A DNA stretch of 64,000 nucleotides from Anaerolineales bacterium (GCA_015075725.1 JABTTV010000001.1:1984001-2048000), one strand, 5' to 3'. Positions 50,675 through 59,086 are shown, numbered from the stretch's first letter. The notes: generated by a model from the sequence alone, not told the origin. Program-made: numbers and translations.

Positions 50675-50760
50675 CCACTTCTCGCGGAAAGGAGGTGGAG
50701 AACGGATCCCCAAGCGGATAGCCTCTCCCACCTCCCCAGCCCATGCTGGGGATTTTATTT
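50675..50760 (+). promoter_or_regulatory. Expression platform of the cobalamin riboswitch with terminator
   Basis: GGAGGTGG (50691-50698) can pair with CCACTTCT (50675-50682) in one hairpin or with CCACCTCC (50728-50735) in another. The second pairing overlaps the 5' arm of the terminator stem CCCCAGC/GCTGGGG (50734-50740 with 50745-50751, then ATTTTATTTT). This reads as an antiterminator in competition with a terminator. The wiring is inferred from complementarity. Confidence 0.78.
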
Positions 50761-50806
50761 TCGTAGTGACGATTTAAACCTTCACCACCACACACAGGAG
50801 AAAACA

Positions 50807-52051
50807 ATGTTACGCAAGACCCTTATCTTGACTTTATTGATTGGCCTGCTTGCTGCCTGCTCGCCTCAGGCTGCTCCGATGGTTGATTCTGCTCAGACAG
50901 AAATCCCCGCCGACGAAGCCGCATCTGCCATTTCTCCCGAGCATAACCTTACAGACAGTTGTGTCATTGAAGGCGAATTCGATGCTTCGGTTGATTATTT
51001 CCCCGAAAAAGCCACACTGACTCACACCAACGGATTCAGCGTCGAATACTTCAACAACTACAAAGTGGTAACGGTCAAGACGCCCTACCCCGGCGCGGCT
51101 GAATCCATCCAGTATGTGCTCGTACAATGCGGCACACCTGCGCCTGAGGGCTTTCTCGACGAACAGATCATCAATATCCCTGTGCAGACCGTTGTGATCA
51201 TGTCCACCTCTTATCTGCCTTTCCTCGATGAACTTGGCCTGTTGGATCGTCTCGTTGGCTTGGATGATGCCACCTATGTCAGCAATCCCGCCGTTTTGAA
51301 AATGGCGGAAGAGGGCAAGCTGGCCATGATCGGTTACGGCTCGGGCGTGAATGTGGAACAGGCGCTCGAACTCAGCCCGGAACTGATTCTCACCTACGGC
51401 TCTGGTGCCCCCGATTACGACGCGCATCCTGTGTTGATCGAGGCGGGTTTGAAGACAGTGGTCAACGCCGAATGGTTGGAGACGACTCCGCTTGGTCGCA
51501 CAGAGTGGGGAAAGTTCATCGCAGTCTTCTTCAACAAGGAAGCCGACGCCCAGACACTTTTTGCAAAGACAGTTGAACGATACTCCGAATATGCCGCGGT
51601 TGTTGCGAGCGCGACAGAGAGACCAACAGTGTTTACCGCTTCCGACTATCAGGGAATCTGGTCGATGCCGGGCGGCAACAGTTTTGCCGCCGCATTCTTC
51701 AAAGATGCCGGCGCAGACTATCTCTGGGCGGACGACACCTCCACAGGCAGTCTGCCGCTTGCCTTCGAAGCCGTGTTCGAGAAAGCCCAGGGCGCGGAAT
51801 ACTGGGTGAATGTCGGCTACTTCTTCACCCTCGATGACCTGCTCGCCGCCGACGCGCGCTACGCCGACTTTAACGCCTATCAGAGCGGCAATATCTGGAA
51901 CAACGACGCCAGGATCTCTCCAAACGGCGGCAACGATTACTACGAAAGCGCTGTCGCACATCCAGAATTGGTGCTGGCGGACCTCATCAAAATCTTCCAC
52001 CCCGAGTTGCTCCCCGATCACGAACTGGTCTATTACCGTCAATTGAAATAG
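50807..52051 (+). CDS. btuF: Cobalamin/corrinoid-binding lipoprotein (BtuF-like)
   Basis: A 414-residue substrate-binding lipoprotein. Signal LILTLLIGLLAACSPQA has the lipobox LAAC. The periplasmic-binding fold of class III begins NNYKVVTVKTPYPGAAESIQ, with VVIMSTSYLPFLDELGLLDR and NVEQALELSPELILTYGSGA, typical of FecB/BtuF proteins. CAGGAG precedes the ATG. The cobalamin riboswitch upstream and the permease and ATPase downstream make a corrinoid substrate likely. It is longer than E. coli BtuF, with extra N-terminal residues before the core. Confidence 0.9.
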   Translation: MLRKTLILTLLIGLLAACSPQAAPMVDSAQTEIPADEAASAISPEHNLTDSCVIEGEFDASVDYFPEKATLTHTNGFSVEYFNNYKVVTVKTPYPGAAESIQYVLVQCGTPAPEGFLDEQIINIPVQTVVIMSTSYLPFLDELGLLDRLVGLDDATYVSNPAVLKMAEEGKLAMIGYGSGVNVEQALELSPELILTYGSGAPDYDAHPVLIEAGLKTVVNAEWLETTPLGRTEWGKFIAVFFNKEADAQTLFAKTVERYSEYAAVVASATERPTVFTASDYQGIWSMPGGNSFAAAFFKDAGADYLWADDTSTGSLPLAFEAVFEKAQGAEYWVNVGYFFTLDDLLAADARYADFNAYQSGNIWNNDARISPNGGNDYYESAVAHPELVLADLIKIFHPELLPDHELVYYRQLK

Positions 52052-52102
52052 AAAACGTTAAATCCTGAAGGCCTTTAAGACCTTTAGGATTTATCACATT
52101 GT
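52052..52102. repeat. Palindromic repeat between btuF and btuC
   Basis: AAATCCTGAAGGCCTTTAAG followed by ACCTTTAGGATTT (52060-52092) forms an imperfect inverted repeat without a T tract. Confidence 0.65.
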
Positions 52103-53173
52103 ATGAATTCTTCTTCATCCTTCCCCAGACTCGGACTACGCACCTGGATCGTTGCCTTGCTGATCGTGATCCTTGTCGCGGCGTTCATCCTCAGCCTCAC
52201 GCTGGGATCGGTTCGCATCCCGCCGGAGCAGGTTCTGCGAATCCTGACCGGAGGCGAACCCGACAAAACCTCCTGGACGGATGTTATTTTCAAATTCCGT
52301 CTGCCCAAGGCAGTGACGGCAATGCTAGTCGGCGCGGCGTTGTCAGTGGCTGGCTTACAAATGCAGACTCTTTTCCGTAATCCACTGGCAGACCCGTTCA
52401 TTTTGGGAGTCAGTTCAGGCGCGAGTTTGGGCGTGGCACTGGTGGTTCTTGGAACGGGCGCAGGCGGAGCGTCCGCTTTCATCACCGGCTTGAGCATATT
52501 CGGAGACTTAAGCCTGGCGGTTGCCGCCAGCCTGGGAGCAGGAACAGTTCTCGGCGCGGTGCTGATCGTTTCCCGTCGGGTACAGAACACGCTTACGCTG
52601 CTCATCCTCGGTTTGATGTTCGGCTATCTGACCAATGCCATCGTCAGCCTCTTGATCTATTTCAGCCAGCCGGAACGTGTGCAGGCATTCAGCCTGTGGG
52701 CCGCGGGCAGTTTCGGCGGGGTGACGTGGAACCAGATGAGCGTCTTTCTCCCTGTGATCGCGCTTGGTTTATTCATCGGTTATGTAATGATAAAACCGTT
52801 GAATGCTTTGCTGCTGGGCGATGAATACGCTCGTTCTCTGGGTTTGAACGTGCGCCGCGCCCGCTTCTGGATCATCCTGAGCGCTTCTTTGCTTGCGGGC
52901 GTTTCCACCGCCTTTTGCGGACCAGTCTGGTTCGTGGGTGTGGCAGTTCCGCATGTGGCGCGTTCCCTGCTCAACACTGCCGACCATCGCGCCCTGTTAC
53001 CCGCTTCCATGTTGATGGGCGCATCCTTTGCCCTGGTTGCCGATGTCATCGCTCAATCGCCGGGCAGTCAATATGTGTTGCCGCTCAATGTGGTCATGTC
53101 GCTATTTGGCGTGCCGATTATCCTCTGGGTCATCTTGCGTCAAAAACAACTCCGCCAATCCTTTGCCTCCTGA
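52103..53173 (+). CDS. btuC: Cobalamin ABC transporter permease (BtuC/FecCD family)
   Basis: A 356-residue permease with about ten helices. GSVRIPPEQVLRIL, FKFRLPKAVTAMLVGAALSV, AGLQMQTLFRNPLADPFILG and VSSGASLGVALVVLG are the family signature. The ATPase-docking loop is present in the C-terminal part (AARSLGLNV-like GDEYARSLGLNVRRARFWII). The start shown is ATG 52103. It lies 24 bases before the ATPase gene. Confidence 0.93.
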   Translation: MNSSSSFPRLGLRTWIVALLIVILVAAFILSLTLGSVRIPPEQVLRILTGGEPDKTSWTDVIFKFRLPKAVTAMLVGAALSVAGLQMQTLFRNPLADPFILGVSSGASLGVALVVLGTGAGGASAFITGLSIFGDLSLAVAASLGAGTVLGAVLIVSRRVQNTLTLLILGLMFGYLTNAIVSLLIYFSQPERVQAFSLWAAGSFGGVTWNQMSVFLPVIALGLFIGYVMIKPLNALLLGDEYARSLGLNVRRARFWIILSASLLAGVSTAFCGPVWFVGVAVPHVARSLLNTADHRALLPASMLMGASFALVADVIAQSPGSQYVLPLNVVMSLFGVPIILWVILRQKQLRQSFAS

Positions 53174-53197
53174 TCTACGGATGACCGTTTACTAAAC

Positions 53198-54190
53198 ATG
53201 CTCTCTTCCTCTTCCCTCACCATCGGCTATCACCAACCTATCGCATCCGGGTTGGACCTGCAACTGCGCCCCGCAGAAATGGTTTGCCTCATCGGCCCGA
53301 ACGGCGCGGGCAAGTCCACGCTGCTGCGGACACTCGCTGGAATGCAATCCCCTTTGAGCGGCGTGATCAAACTCGGCGAAGCGGATTTGCACAGCCTGCC
53401 CGCGCTCGACCTTGCGAAACAACTCGCCGTCGTGTTGACGGGGCGCGTCGAAGCAGGCAATCTCTCGGCGTATGCGTTGGTGACTCTCGGACGCCACCCC
53501 TACACCGATTGGCGCGGACGTCTGACACCACACGATGAAGAAGCGGTTCGACATGCCATGCATCTGACAGGTTCTGACGTACTCGCCTCCCGACCGATCC
53601 ATGAATTGAGCGATGGTGAACGTCAACGTGTGATGATCGCCCGCGCTCTGGCACAGGAACCCAGCGTACTTTTGCTCGATGAACCTACTGCTTTTCTCGA
53701 TCTTCCGCGTCGTGTGGAGCTTTTACAATTGCTTAAACGCCTCTCGCGCGAAACAAACTGCGCCATCCTGCTCTCCACGCATGACCTCGACCTCGCCCTG
53801 CGCATCGCCGACCGACTCTGGCTGCTTTCCTCGCATGGCGAATTGCACATCGGCCTGCCCGAAGAACTCGCGCTCAACGGCTCGCTCGCGAGCATCTTTC
53901 ACAGTGAAGGCATCGAGTTCGACCACGCCAGCGGCGCGTTCAAAGTCCACCAACCCGTTTGCGGTCCCATCAGCCTGCACGGTGAAAAGGACGGTGTCGC
54001 TACGGCTTGGACATGGCGCGCCCTCGAACGCATCGGTTACGAAGTTCACAACAATGGCGCGCGCCATCCCGTCCATGTAGCTGTGTTGGATGCGAATCAT
54101 TGGCATCTCACCACGCCCAAAGGACAGAGTGAACACATCACCCTTCAGAGTCTGATCGAAGCTCTTTCACCCGAACAACATGAAAACTAA
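53198..54190 (+). CDS. btuD: Cobalamin ABC transporter ATPase with C-terminal extension
   Basis: A 330-residue ATP-binding protein. Walker A is LIGPNGAGKSTLLRTL, the signature ELSDGERQRVMIARALA, Walker B VLLLDEPTAFLDLP, and the switch histidine lies in LLSTHDLDLALRI. The domain ends near residue 240. About 80-90 further residues (HQPVCGPISLHGEKDGVATA, ERIGYEVHNNGARHPVHVAV, HWHLTTPKGQSEHITLQSLI) form an extra domain not usual in BtuD. Its overlap with the next gene is 11 bases. The extension may sense or bind a ligand; its function is unknown. Confidence 0.92.
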   Translation: MLSSSSLTIGYHQPIASGLDLQLRPAEMVCLIGPNGAGKSTLLRTLAGMQSPLSGVIKLGEADLHSLPALDLAKQLAVVLTGRVEAGNLSAYALVTLGRHPYTDWRGRLTPHDEEAVRHAMHLTGSDVLASRPIHELSDGERQRVMIARALAQEPSVLLLDEPTAFLDLPRRVELLQLLKRLSRETNCAILLSTHDLDLALRIADRLWLLSSHGELHIGLPEELALNGSLASIFHSEGIEFDHASGAFKVHQPVCGPISLHGEKDGVATAWTWRALERIGYEVHNNGARHPVHVAVLDANHWHLTTPKGQSEHITLQSLIEALSPEQHEN

Positions 54191-54863
54191 AGTCTTGTTA
54201 TCCTGGTCTTCAGGCAAAGACTGCGCCTGGACTTTACACACCTTGCGGCAGCAACCCGATATTGAAATTGTGGGCTTGCTCACCACCTTCAACGAAACGA
54301 ACAACCGTGTTGCCATGCACGGCGTGCGCATGGAACTGGTTGAAAAACAGGCGGAAGCGGCGGGTATTCCGCTTTGGCCTGTACCATTACCCTTTCCCTG
54401 TTCCAATGAAGAATACGAGGCGCGAATGCGGGTTGTCATCGAACGCGCCCGCAATGAGGGTGTGACACAGGTTGCATTCGGCGACCTGTTTCTCGAAGAC
54501 ATCCGCGCCTACCGCGAAAACATGATGGCAGGCACAGGCATTCAACCCGTCTTCCCCATCTGGTGCACGCGCGATGAAACGAAAGCGCTCGCGCAGGAAA
54601 TGCTCAAAAACAAGCTGCGTGCTGTACTAACAACCGTGGACCCCAAACGGCTCGACCTCTCTTTTTCAGGGCGAATGTATTCCGCCGGTTTGCTCGGAGA
54701 CCTGCCCGAAGGTGTTGACCCGTGCGGTGAGAACGGCGAGTTTCACACCTTCTGCTTCGATGCTCCGATCTTTGTCCATCCGATCCCGGTTCAGGTGGGT
54801 GAGACGATCACGCGCGATGGCTATGTTTATTCTGATTTGCTCCACGCTGAAAAAGGGATTTGA
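54180..54863 (+). CDS. DUF71/COG2102 ATP pyrophosphatase, B12-linked subgroup
   Basis: A 227-residue PP-loop ATPase of the Dph6 family. The nucleotide-binding motif is LLSWSSGKDCAWTLHTLR near the N-terminus (SxGKD), and FNETNNRVAMHGVRMELVEK, AFGDLFLEDIRAYRENM and VDPCGENGEFHTFCFDAPIF are family blocks. In eukaryotes and archaea the relative makes diphthamide, which bacteria lack. Published comparative genomics assigned a B12-associated subgroup in bacteria a predicted role in B12 salvage. The location between btuD and cobO, with an 11-base overlap, supports that. Confidence 0.88.
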   Translation: MKTKVLLSWSSGKDCAWTLHTLRQQPDIEIVGLLTTFNETNNRVAMHGVRMELVEKQAEAAGIPLWPVPLPFPCSNEEYEARMRVVIERARNEGVTQVAFGDLFLEDIRAYRENMMAGTGIQPVFPIWCTRDETKALAQEMLKNKLRAVLTTVDPKRLDLSFSGRMYSAGLLGDLPEGVDPCGENGEFHTFCFDAPIFVHPIPVQVGETITRDGYVYSDLLHAEKGI

Positions 54864-54864
54864 G

Positions 54865-55395
54865 ATGGCGTCAAAGAAAAAAGGATTGCTTATCGTCAAC
54901 ACTGGCGACGGCAAGGGAAAATCCACTGCCGCATTTGGAACCGTGCTGCGTGCCTGGGGGCGCGGATTTCGGATCTGCGTCATTCAGTTCATCAAAGCGG
55001 AGACCGGTCAATGGGGTGAGATCAAAGCCGCGAAGAAACTCGGCATCGAATGGCTCACCACCGGCGACGGCTTTACCTGGACATCCAAAGACATGGATGA
55101 GACCATTGCCCGCGCCCGTTATGGCTGGGAGATAGCCAAGGAAAAAATTACCAGCGAAAATTATGACCTGGTTGTGTTGGATGAATTCACCTACACCCTT
55201 GCGTACAACTGGCTCGATACCGCCGACGTGCTGGAATGGCTTCGCCTCAACCGTCCATCTAACCTGCATCTGATCATAACGGGGAGATCTGCGCCTGAAA
55301 CTTTGATTCGCCAGGCCGATCTTGTGACCGAGATGGCTCTCATCAAACACCCGTATGAGCAGGGAATTCAAGCGCAGGCTGGGATCGAGTTTTGA
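54865..55395 (+). CDS. cobO: Cob(I)yrinic acid a,c-diamide / cobinamide adenosyltransferase
   Basis: A 176-residue enzyme that adds the 5'-deoxyadenosyl group to reduced corrinoids using ATP. The P-loop is LLIVNTGDGKGKSTAAFGTV, followed by LRAWGRGFRICVIQFIK, the CobO/BtuR signature, and VVLDEFTYTLAYNWLD. Start ATG 54865 follows the previous stop by one base and is preceded by GGGATTTGAG. In this operon it acts on imported corrinoids. Confidence 0.94.
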   Translation: MASKKKGLLIVNTGDGKGKSTAAFGTVLRAWGRGFRICVIQFIKAETGQWGEIKAAKKLGIEWLTTGDGFTWTSKDMDETIARARYGWEIAKEKITSENYDLVVLDEFTYTLAYNWLDTADVLEWLRLNRPSNLHLIITGRSAPETLIRQADLVTEMALIKHPYEQGIQAQAGIEF

Positions 55396-55495
55396 TGTCA
55401 TTGTGAGGGCGTTCTTCCCGAACCAATCTCCCGTTGATGAGATCACATGATCTGGAGGTTGTTTCTTCGGGACGAACACCCTCCTTGCAAAGACA
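55396..55495. repeat. Long inverted repeat between cobO and cobT (MITE-like)
   Basis: The left arm TGTCATTGTGAGGGCGTTCT then TCCCGAACCAATCTCC is matched by a right arm GGAGGTTGTTTCTTCGGGAC then GAACACCCTCCTTGCAAAGACA. The arms are about 35-40 bp with mismatches around a 25-bp centre. It is close to palindromic repeats of the GTCATTGCGAGG type that are frequent in bacterial genomes. No coding capacity. Confidence 0.75.
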
Positions 55496-55510
55496 TGACT
55501 TGGAGTGGCA

Positions 55511-56566
55511 ATGATGTTTGAAGAAATTGTGGGTCAAATCCAACCGCTCGATCAAGCGGCAATGGACGCGGCTCGTGAGCGACAGAACCAACTCACCAAG
55601 CCGACTGGCAGTCTGGGGCGGCTGGAGGAACTGTCCATTCAACTGGCAGGGATTCGACGCAAGCCATTGCCTTCCATCAAAGAAAAAGCCGTCATCGTGA
55701 TGGCGGGCGATCATGGCGTGGTTGTTGAAGGCGTGAGCGCATATCCGCAGGAAGTCACGCCGCAAATGGTATTGAACTTCCTCAACGGCGGCGCGGCGAT
55801 CAATGTGCTGGCTCGTCATGCCGGGGCGCGAGTCGTTGTGGTGGATGTGGGCGTGGCAAATGACATCCCATCGGCAAATGCGAATTTGATTCGGCGGAGG
55901 GTCGGCTCGGGGACGATGAACCTGGCTCAAGGTCCAGCCATGCGGCGTGAACAGGCGGAAGAATCCATTCAAAGTGGAATCGAAGTCGCGTTGACCGAAA
56001 TATCCAAAGGCGCGGATATCCTCGGCACGGGCGATATGGGCATCGGAAACACCACACCATCGGCGGCGATCGCCTGCGCGTTGTTGAAAGTAACGGCTAA
56101 AGAGATAGCAGGGCGCGGCACAGGCGTGGGCGATGAAGGGCTGAAGCGAAAGATCGCTGTGATCGAAAAAAGTTTAAAGGTCAATCGACCTGATACGAAT
56201 GACGGGATCGATGTGCTTGCAAAAGTGGGCGGTTTCGAAATCGGCGGGCTGGCGGGTGTGATGATTGGCGCGGCGTCGAGGAATACGCCTGTGATGGTGG
56301 ATGGATATATTTCGACGGCGGCGGCGTTGATCGCGGTTTCACTTGCCCCTGAGTGCAGGCAGTATCTTATCTCCGCGCATTGTTCGCAGGAAAAAGGTCA
56401 CGGGTTGATGTTGCAATGGCTGGGACTGAAGCCCCTGCTCGAACTCGATATGCGTCTTGGCGAAGGCACAGGTGCGGTGCTTGGAATTTCAATGGCGGAG
56501 GCTGCATGCAAACTATTGAGTGAGATGGCAACTTTTGGTGAAGCAGGTGTCAGGAACAAGGAATAA
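55511..56566 (+). CDS. cobT: Nicotinate-nucleotide-dimethylbenzimidazole phosphoribosyltransferase
   Basis: Activates the lower ligand base to alpha-ribazole phosphate for the nucleotide loop of B12. QLTKPTGSLGRLEELSIQLA, VMAGDHGVVVEGVSAYPQEV, LNFLNGGAAINVLARHAGAR and GTGDMGIGNTTPSAAIACAL are diagnostic. The C-terminus has LRLGEGTGAVLGI-type residues (DMRLGEGTGAVLGISMAEAA) and ATFGEAGV. 351 residues from ATG 55511 with GGAG five bases before it; GTG 55505 is an alternative. Confidence 0.95.
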   Translation: MMFEEIVGQIQPLDQAAMDAARERQNQLTKPTGSLGRLEELSIQLAGIRRKPLPSIKEKAVIVMAGDHGVVVEGVSAYPQEVTPQMVLNFLNGGAAINVLARHAGARVVVVDVGVANDIPSANANLIRRRVGSGTMNLAQGPAMRREQAEESIQSGIEVALTEISKGADILGTGDMGIGNTTPSAAIACALLKVTAKEIAGRGTGVGDEGLKRKIAVIEKSLKVNRPDTNDGIDVLAKVGGFEIGGLAGVMIGAASRNTPVMVDGYISTAAALIAVSLAPECRQYLISAHCSQEKGHGLMLQWLGLKPLLELDMRLGEGTGAVLGISMAEAACKLLSEMATFGEAGVRNKE

Positions 56567-56638
56567 CCACAAAGGACACGAAGATACAAAAAGAAAAGCT
56601 TTGTGTTCTTATGTGTACCTTCGTGGTAAAAAGGTCTT
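56567..56638. repeat. Inverted repeat between cobT and cobS
   Basis: ACCACAAAGGACACGAAGAT and ATGTGTACCTTCGTGGTA form a loose stem (ACCACAAAG-type and CTTCGTGGT-type words), with AAGAAAAGCTTTGTGTTCTT as an inner palindrome. Confidence 0.65.
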
Positions 56639-57370
56639 ATGATCCCCATCCTCGCCGCCTTCCAATTCCTCACCATTTTTCCCACCGTCGTCAAGCGCAT
56701 GTTCACCGCGCAAGAAATGGGACGCGCCGTGGGTTGGTTTCCGCTTGTGGGTGTTGTGCTTGGTTTTTCGCTTTATGGCATCAACCAACTTGCCAGCCTC
56801 ATATTCCCGCCGATGGTTTCTGCTGCGCTGACTCTCATCGCATGGATCGCCTTCACCCGCTTCTTTCACCTGGACGGTTTCATGGACTCGCTCGACGGTT
56901 TGTTCGGCGGCTGGACTCCCGAACGCAGACTCGAGATCATGAAGGATTCGCGCATGGGCGCGTTTGGGACGATTGGCGGCATCCTTGTTTTGTTGACGAA
57001 GTTCGCGGCTCTTTCTTCGACCTCTGCCCTGTTCCCCTCCATCATGCTTGCCACCACGCTGGGACGTTGGGCGTCTCCGCTGGTCATCCACTTTTTTCCA
57101 TATGCGCGTGAAGATGGTCTGGGAATCGAAATGAAACGCAATGTGACCCTGCGCGAGATCATAATCGCCACATTGATCGCAGGTGTTACTTCATGGGTTA
57201 TCCTTGGCTGGCTGGGATTTGTCTTCATGCTGGGCGCTGCATTCATCGCCTTCCTCACCGCCGCCTATACTATGCGCCTCATCCCCGGATTAACCGGCGA
57301 CATCTATGGAGCAGTCACTACGGTAGTGGAAATGCTAATCCTCGTCGCCTTCACCGCAAACCTCACCTGA
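56639..57370 (+). CDS. cobS: Adenosylcobinamide-GDP ribazoletransferase (cobalamin synthase)
   Basis: Integral membrane enzyme (243 residues) that joins adenosylcobinamide-GDP with alpha-ribazole (phosphate). FQFLTIFPTVVKRMFTAQEM, GRAVGWFPLVGVVLG, FTRFFHLDGFMDSLDGLFGG and DSRMGAFGTIGGILVLLTKF carry the family Asp cluster (HLDG..D..DG). TTAACCGG in GLTGDIYGAVTTVVEM is the conserved C-terminal loop at protein level. Start at ATG 56639 after an inverted repeat; AAAAGG lies before it. Confidence 0.94.
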   Translation: MIPILAAFQFLTIFPTVVKRMFTAQEMGRAVGWFPLVGVVLGFSLYGINQLASLIFPPMVSAALTLIAWIAFTRFFHLDGFMDSLDGLFGGWTPERRLEIMKDSRMGAFGTIGGILVLLTKFAALSSTSALFPSIMLATTLGRWASPLVIHFFPYAREDGLGIEMKRNVTLREIIIATLIAGVTSWVILGWLGFVFMLGAAFIAFLTAAYTMRLIPGLTGDIYGAVTTVVEMLILVAFTANLT

Positions 57371-57387
57371 AACCTGGAACCTGACAC

Positions 57388-58008
57388 TTGAAACTCTATC
57401 TCACCCGCCACGGCGAAACCGACAACAACCTTAACCACCGTTATCAAGGTCAAACGGACGTGCCGATGAATAAAACCGGCATCCGTCAGGCAGGATTGCT
57501 TGCGGAGCGGCTTGCATCCGAAAAGATCGGCGTCATCATTGCGAGCGACCTATCCCGCACCATCGAGACTGCAAAAGCGGTTTGCGCCAAGCAGGAGAAT
57601 CCGCCCGTTATTCAAACGGATCCGCGCTGGCGGGAACTTTCCTTCGGCGTATGGGAGGGGCATAACCAGGAGGAGATCAAATCCCAATGGCGGGAGGAGG
57701 CAAAGGCTTGGTATGCGGATATCGTCCATTCGTCCGCGCCGGGAGGCGAGAGCCTCGCTCAACTTTCCAAACGAGTGGGAGAAGCTTTGGAAGATCTGAA
57801 ATCCACTTACAAGGATGAAACCGTTCTGCTTGTGACTCACAGCGGCGTGATTCAAACATTGATGTGCCTTGTCCTCGGTGTAGACTTGAAGCGTTACTGG
57901 CAATTCCGCGTTCTGCAAGCCTCTTTGACGGTCATCCGCTTTCATGAGGCGGGCGGCGCCATCGAACTGTTCAACGATTGTTCCCATCTTACGGAAGTGA
58001 CAGAATGA
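57388..58008 (+). CDS. cobC: Alpha-ribazole phosphatase, histidine phosphatase superfamily
   Basis: A 206-residue phosphatase. LYLTRHGETDNNLNHRYQGQ holds the catalytic RHGE, ELSFGVWEGHNQEEIKS follows, and LLVTHSGVIQTLMCLVLG has the second His. It removes the 5' phosphate of alpha-ribazole phosphate or cobalamin phosphate. The start appears to be TTG 57388, inside a word repeat (CACTTGAAACT) with no clear ribosome-binding site. The stop overlaps the cobU start by 4 bases. Generic phosphoglycerate-mutase-like phosphatases look similar, but the context favours CobC. Confidence 0.85.
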   Translation: MKLYLTRHGETDNNLNHRYQGQTDVPMNKTGIRQAGLLAERLASEKIGVIIASDLSRTIETAKAVCAKQENPPVIQTDPRWRELSFGVWEGHNQEEIKSQWREEAKAWYADIVHSSAPGGESLAQLSKRVGEALEDLKSTYKDETVLLVTHSGVIQTLMCLVLGVDLKRYWQFRVLQASLTVIRFHEAGGAIELFNDCSHLTEVTE

Positions 58009-58547
58009 GCCGCATCACCCTCATCCTCGGCGGGGCGCGCAGCGGAAAGTCTTCCAAGGCCTTGAGACTTGCCGAAGAGCTGCGCAAGTCGGTTACGTTC
58101 ATCGCCACTGCGCAAGCCACCGATGACGAGATGTCCGCGCGGATTCAGAAGCATAAAGTCGAACGGTCGGCGGGCTGGGAAACGCTTGAACTTCCACTCG
58201 ACATCACGCCGAACGTTTTGCAGATAAAATCGGAAGTGGTTGTTCTCGATTGCATCACGCTGTGGGTGACGAACCTGATGATGCACTACGTCGCAGACGA
58301 TCTAGTGGACGAGTCTCCATTCATGCAGACGGCGCAGGCAGAAACCGAGTCTTTAATGGCGGCAATTCGCAAGACGGAACAGGAATGGTTGATCGTTTCC
58401 AATGAGGTTGGTTTTGGGCTTGTCCCGCCGTATCAGATGGGACGGGTCTTCCGCGATACGTTGGGCTGGGTCAACCAACGGCTCGCGCAGGAAGCGGATG
58501 CGGTCATCTTGATGGTGGCAGGTATTCCAATGATGGTCAAAGGATAA
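58005..58547 (+). CDS. cobU: Adenosylcobinamide kinase / adenosylcobinamide-phosphate guanylyltransferase
   Basis: A 180-residue bifunctional enzyme that phosphorylates adenosylcobinamide and transfers GMP to it. LILGGARSGKSSKALRLAEE is the P-loop, FIATAQATDDEMSARIQKHK contains the guanylyl-accepting His region, and VVLDCITLWVTNLMMHY and LIVSNEVGFGLVPPYQMGRV are conserved. Start ATG 58005 overlaps cobC by 4 bases; the longer frame is not used. It is the last gene of the B12 locus. Confidence 0.95.
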   Translation: MSRITLILGGARSGKSSKALRLAEELRKSVTFIATAQATDDEMSARIQKHKVERSAGWETLELPLDITPNVLQIKSEVVVLDCITLWVTNLMMHYVADDLVDESPFMQTAQAETESLMAAIRKTEQEWLIVSNEVGFGLVPPYQMGRVFRDTLGWVNQRLAQEADAVILMVAGIPMMVKG

Positions 58548-58555
58548 GAGGAAAT

Positions 58556-59086
58556 ATGGAAATATTGATCCGGGAAATGAACGCGGGAGAATCGCCCCAG
58601 ACCAAATCGTTCTCGCGGAAATCCAGGGTGAATTCGCGTTTGAAGTTGGACTTCGAAAATGAAAAACTGGTTTATGTCATTGTCCCTGTGGATGAACCCT
58701 ACGAACGCGACTATGCCGCTGAGGATGTCGGGTATGGTTTTGGCGATGACAATACCGCGATCTTTATTGCAGAGATCGATGGAAAACCCGCCGGGCGAAT
58801 CAAGATGATGAAATGGTGGAATCGATTCGGATATGTTGAAGACCTGGTTGTGGATCCTGAATATCGCGGTTTGGGTGTCGGGCGGATATTGTTGGAACGC
58901 GGCATTAAGTGGTCACGTGAAAACCATTATCCTGGCGTGATGCTCGAAACGCAGGATAACAACGTCCCGGCATGCAAATTGTATGCCTCCTGCGGATTTG
59001 TGTTGGGCGGTTTCGACCGCAATGTTTACAAAGCCATCAACCCGAACACAAAAGAAACTGCTTTGTATTGGTATTTGATCTTCTGA
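58556..59086 (+). CDS. GNAT-family N-acetyltransferase
   Basis: A 176-residue acetyltransferase. VEDLVVDPEYRGLGVGRILL followed by ERGIKWSREN is the acetyl-CoA-binding motif A (RGxGxG/A), and YASCGFVLGGFDRNVYK is motif B. The N-terminal part resembles streptothricin-acetyltransferase (SatA)-like proteins (PYERDYAAEDVGYG, AIFIAEIDGKPAGRIKM), but this is not certain. GAGGAAAT precedes the ATG. Confidence 0.85.
   Translation: MEILIREMNAGESPQTKSFSRKSRVNSRLKLDFENEKLVYVIVPVDEPYERDYAAEDVGYGFGDDNTAIFIAEIDGKPAGRIKMMKWWNRFGYVEDLVVDPEYRGLGVGRILLERGIKWSRENHYPGVMLETQDNNVPACKLYASCGFVLGGFDRNVYKAINPNTKETALYWYLIF

Noticed and set aside
50834..52042. Minus-strand open frame of 402 codons within btuF
   Set aside because: Antisense shadow of a clear lipoprotein binding protein.
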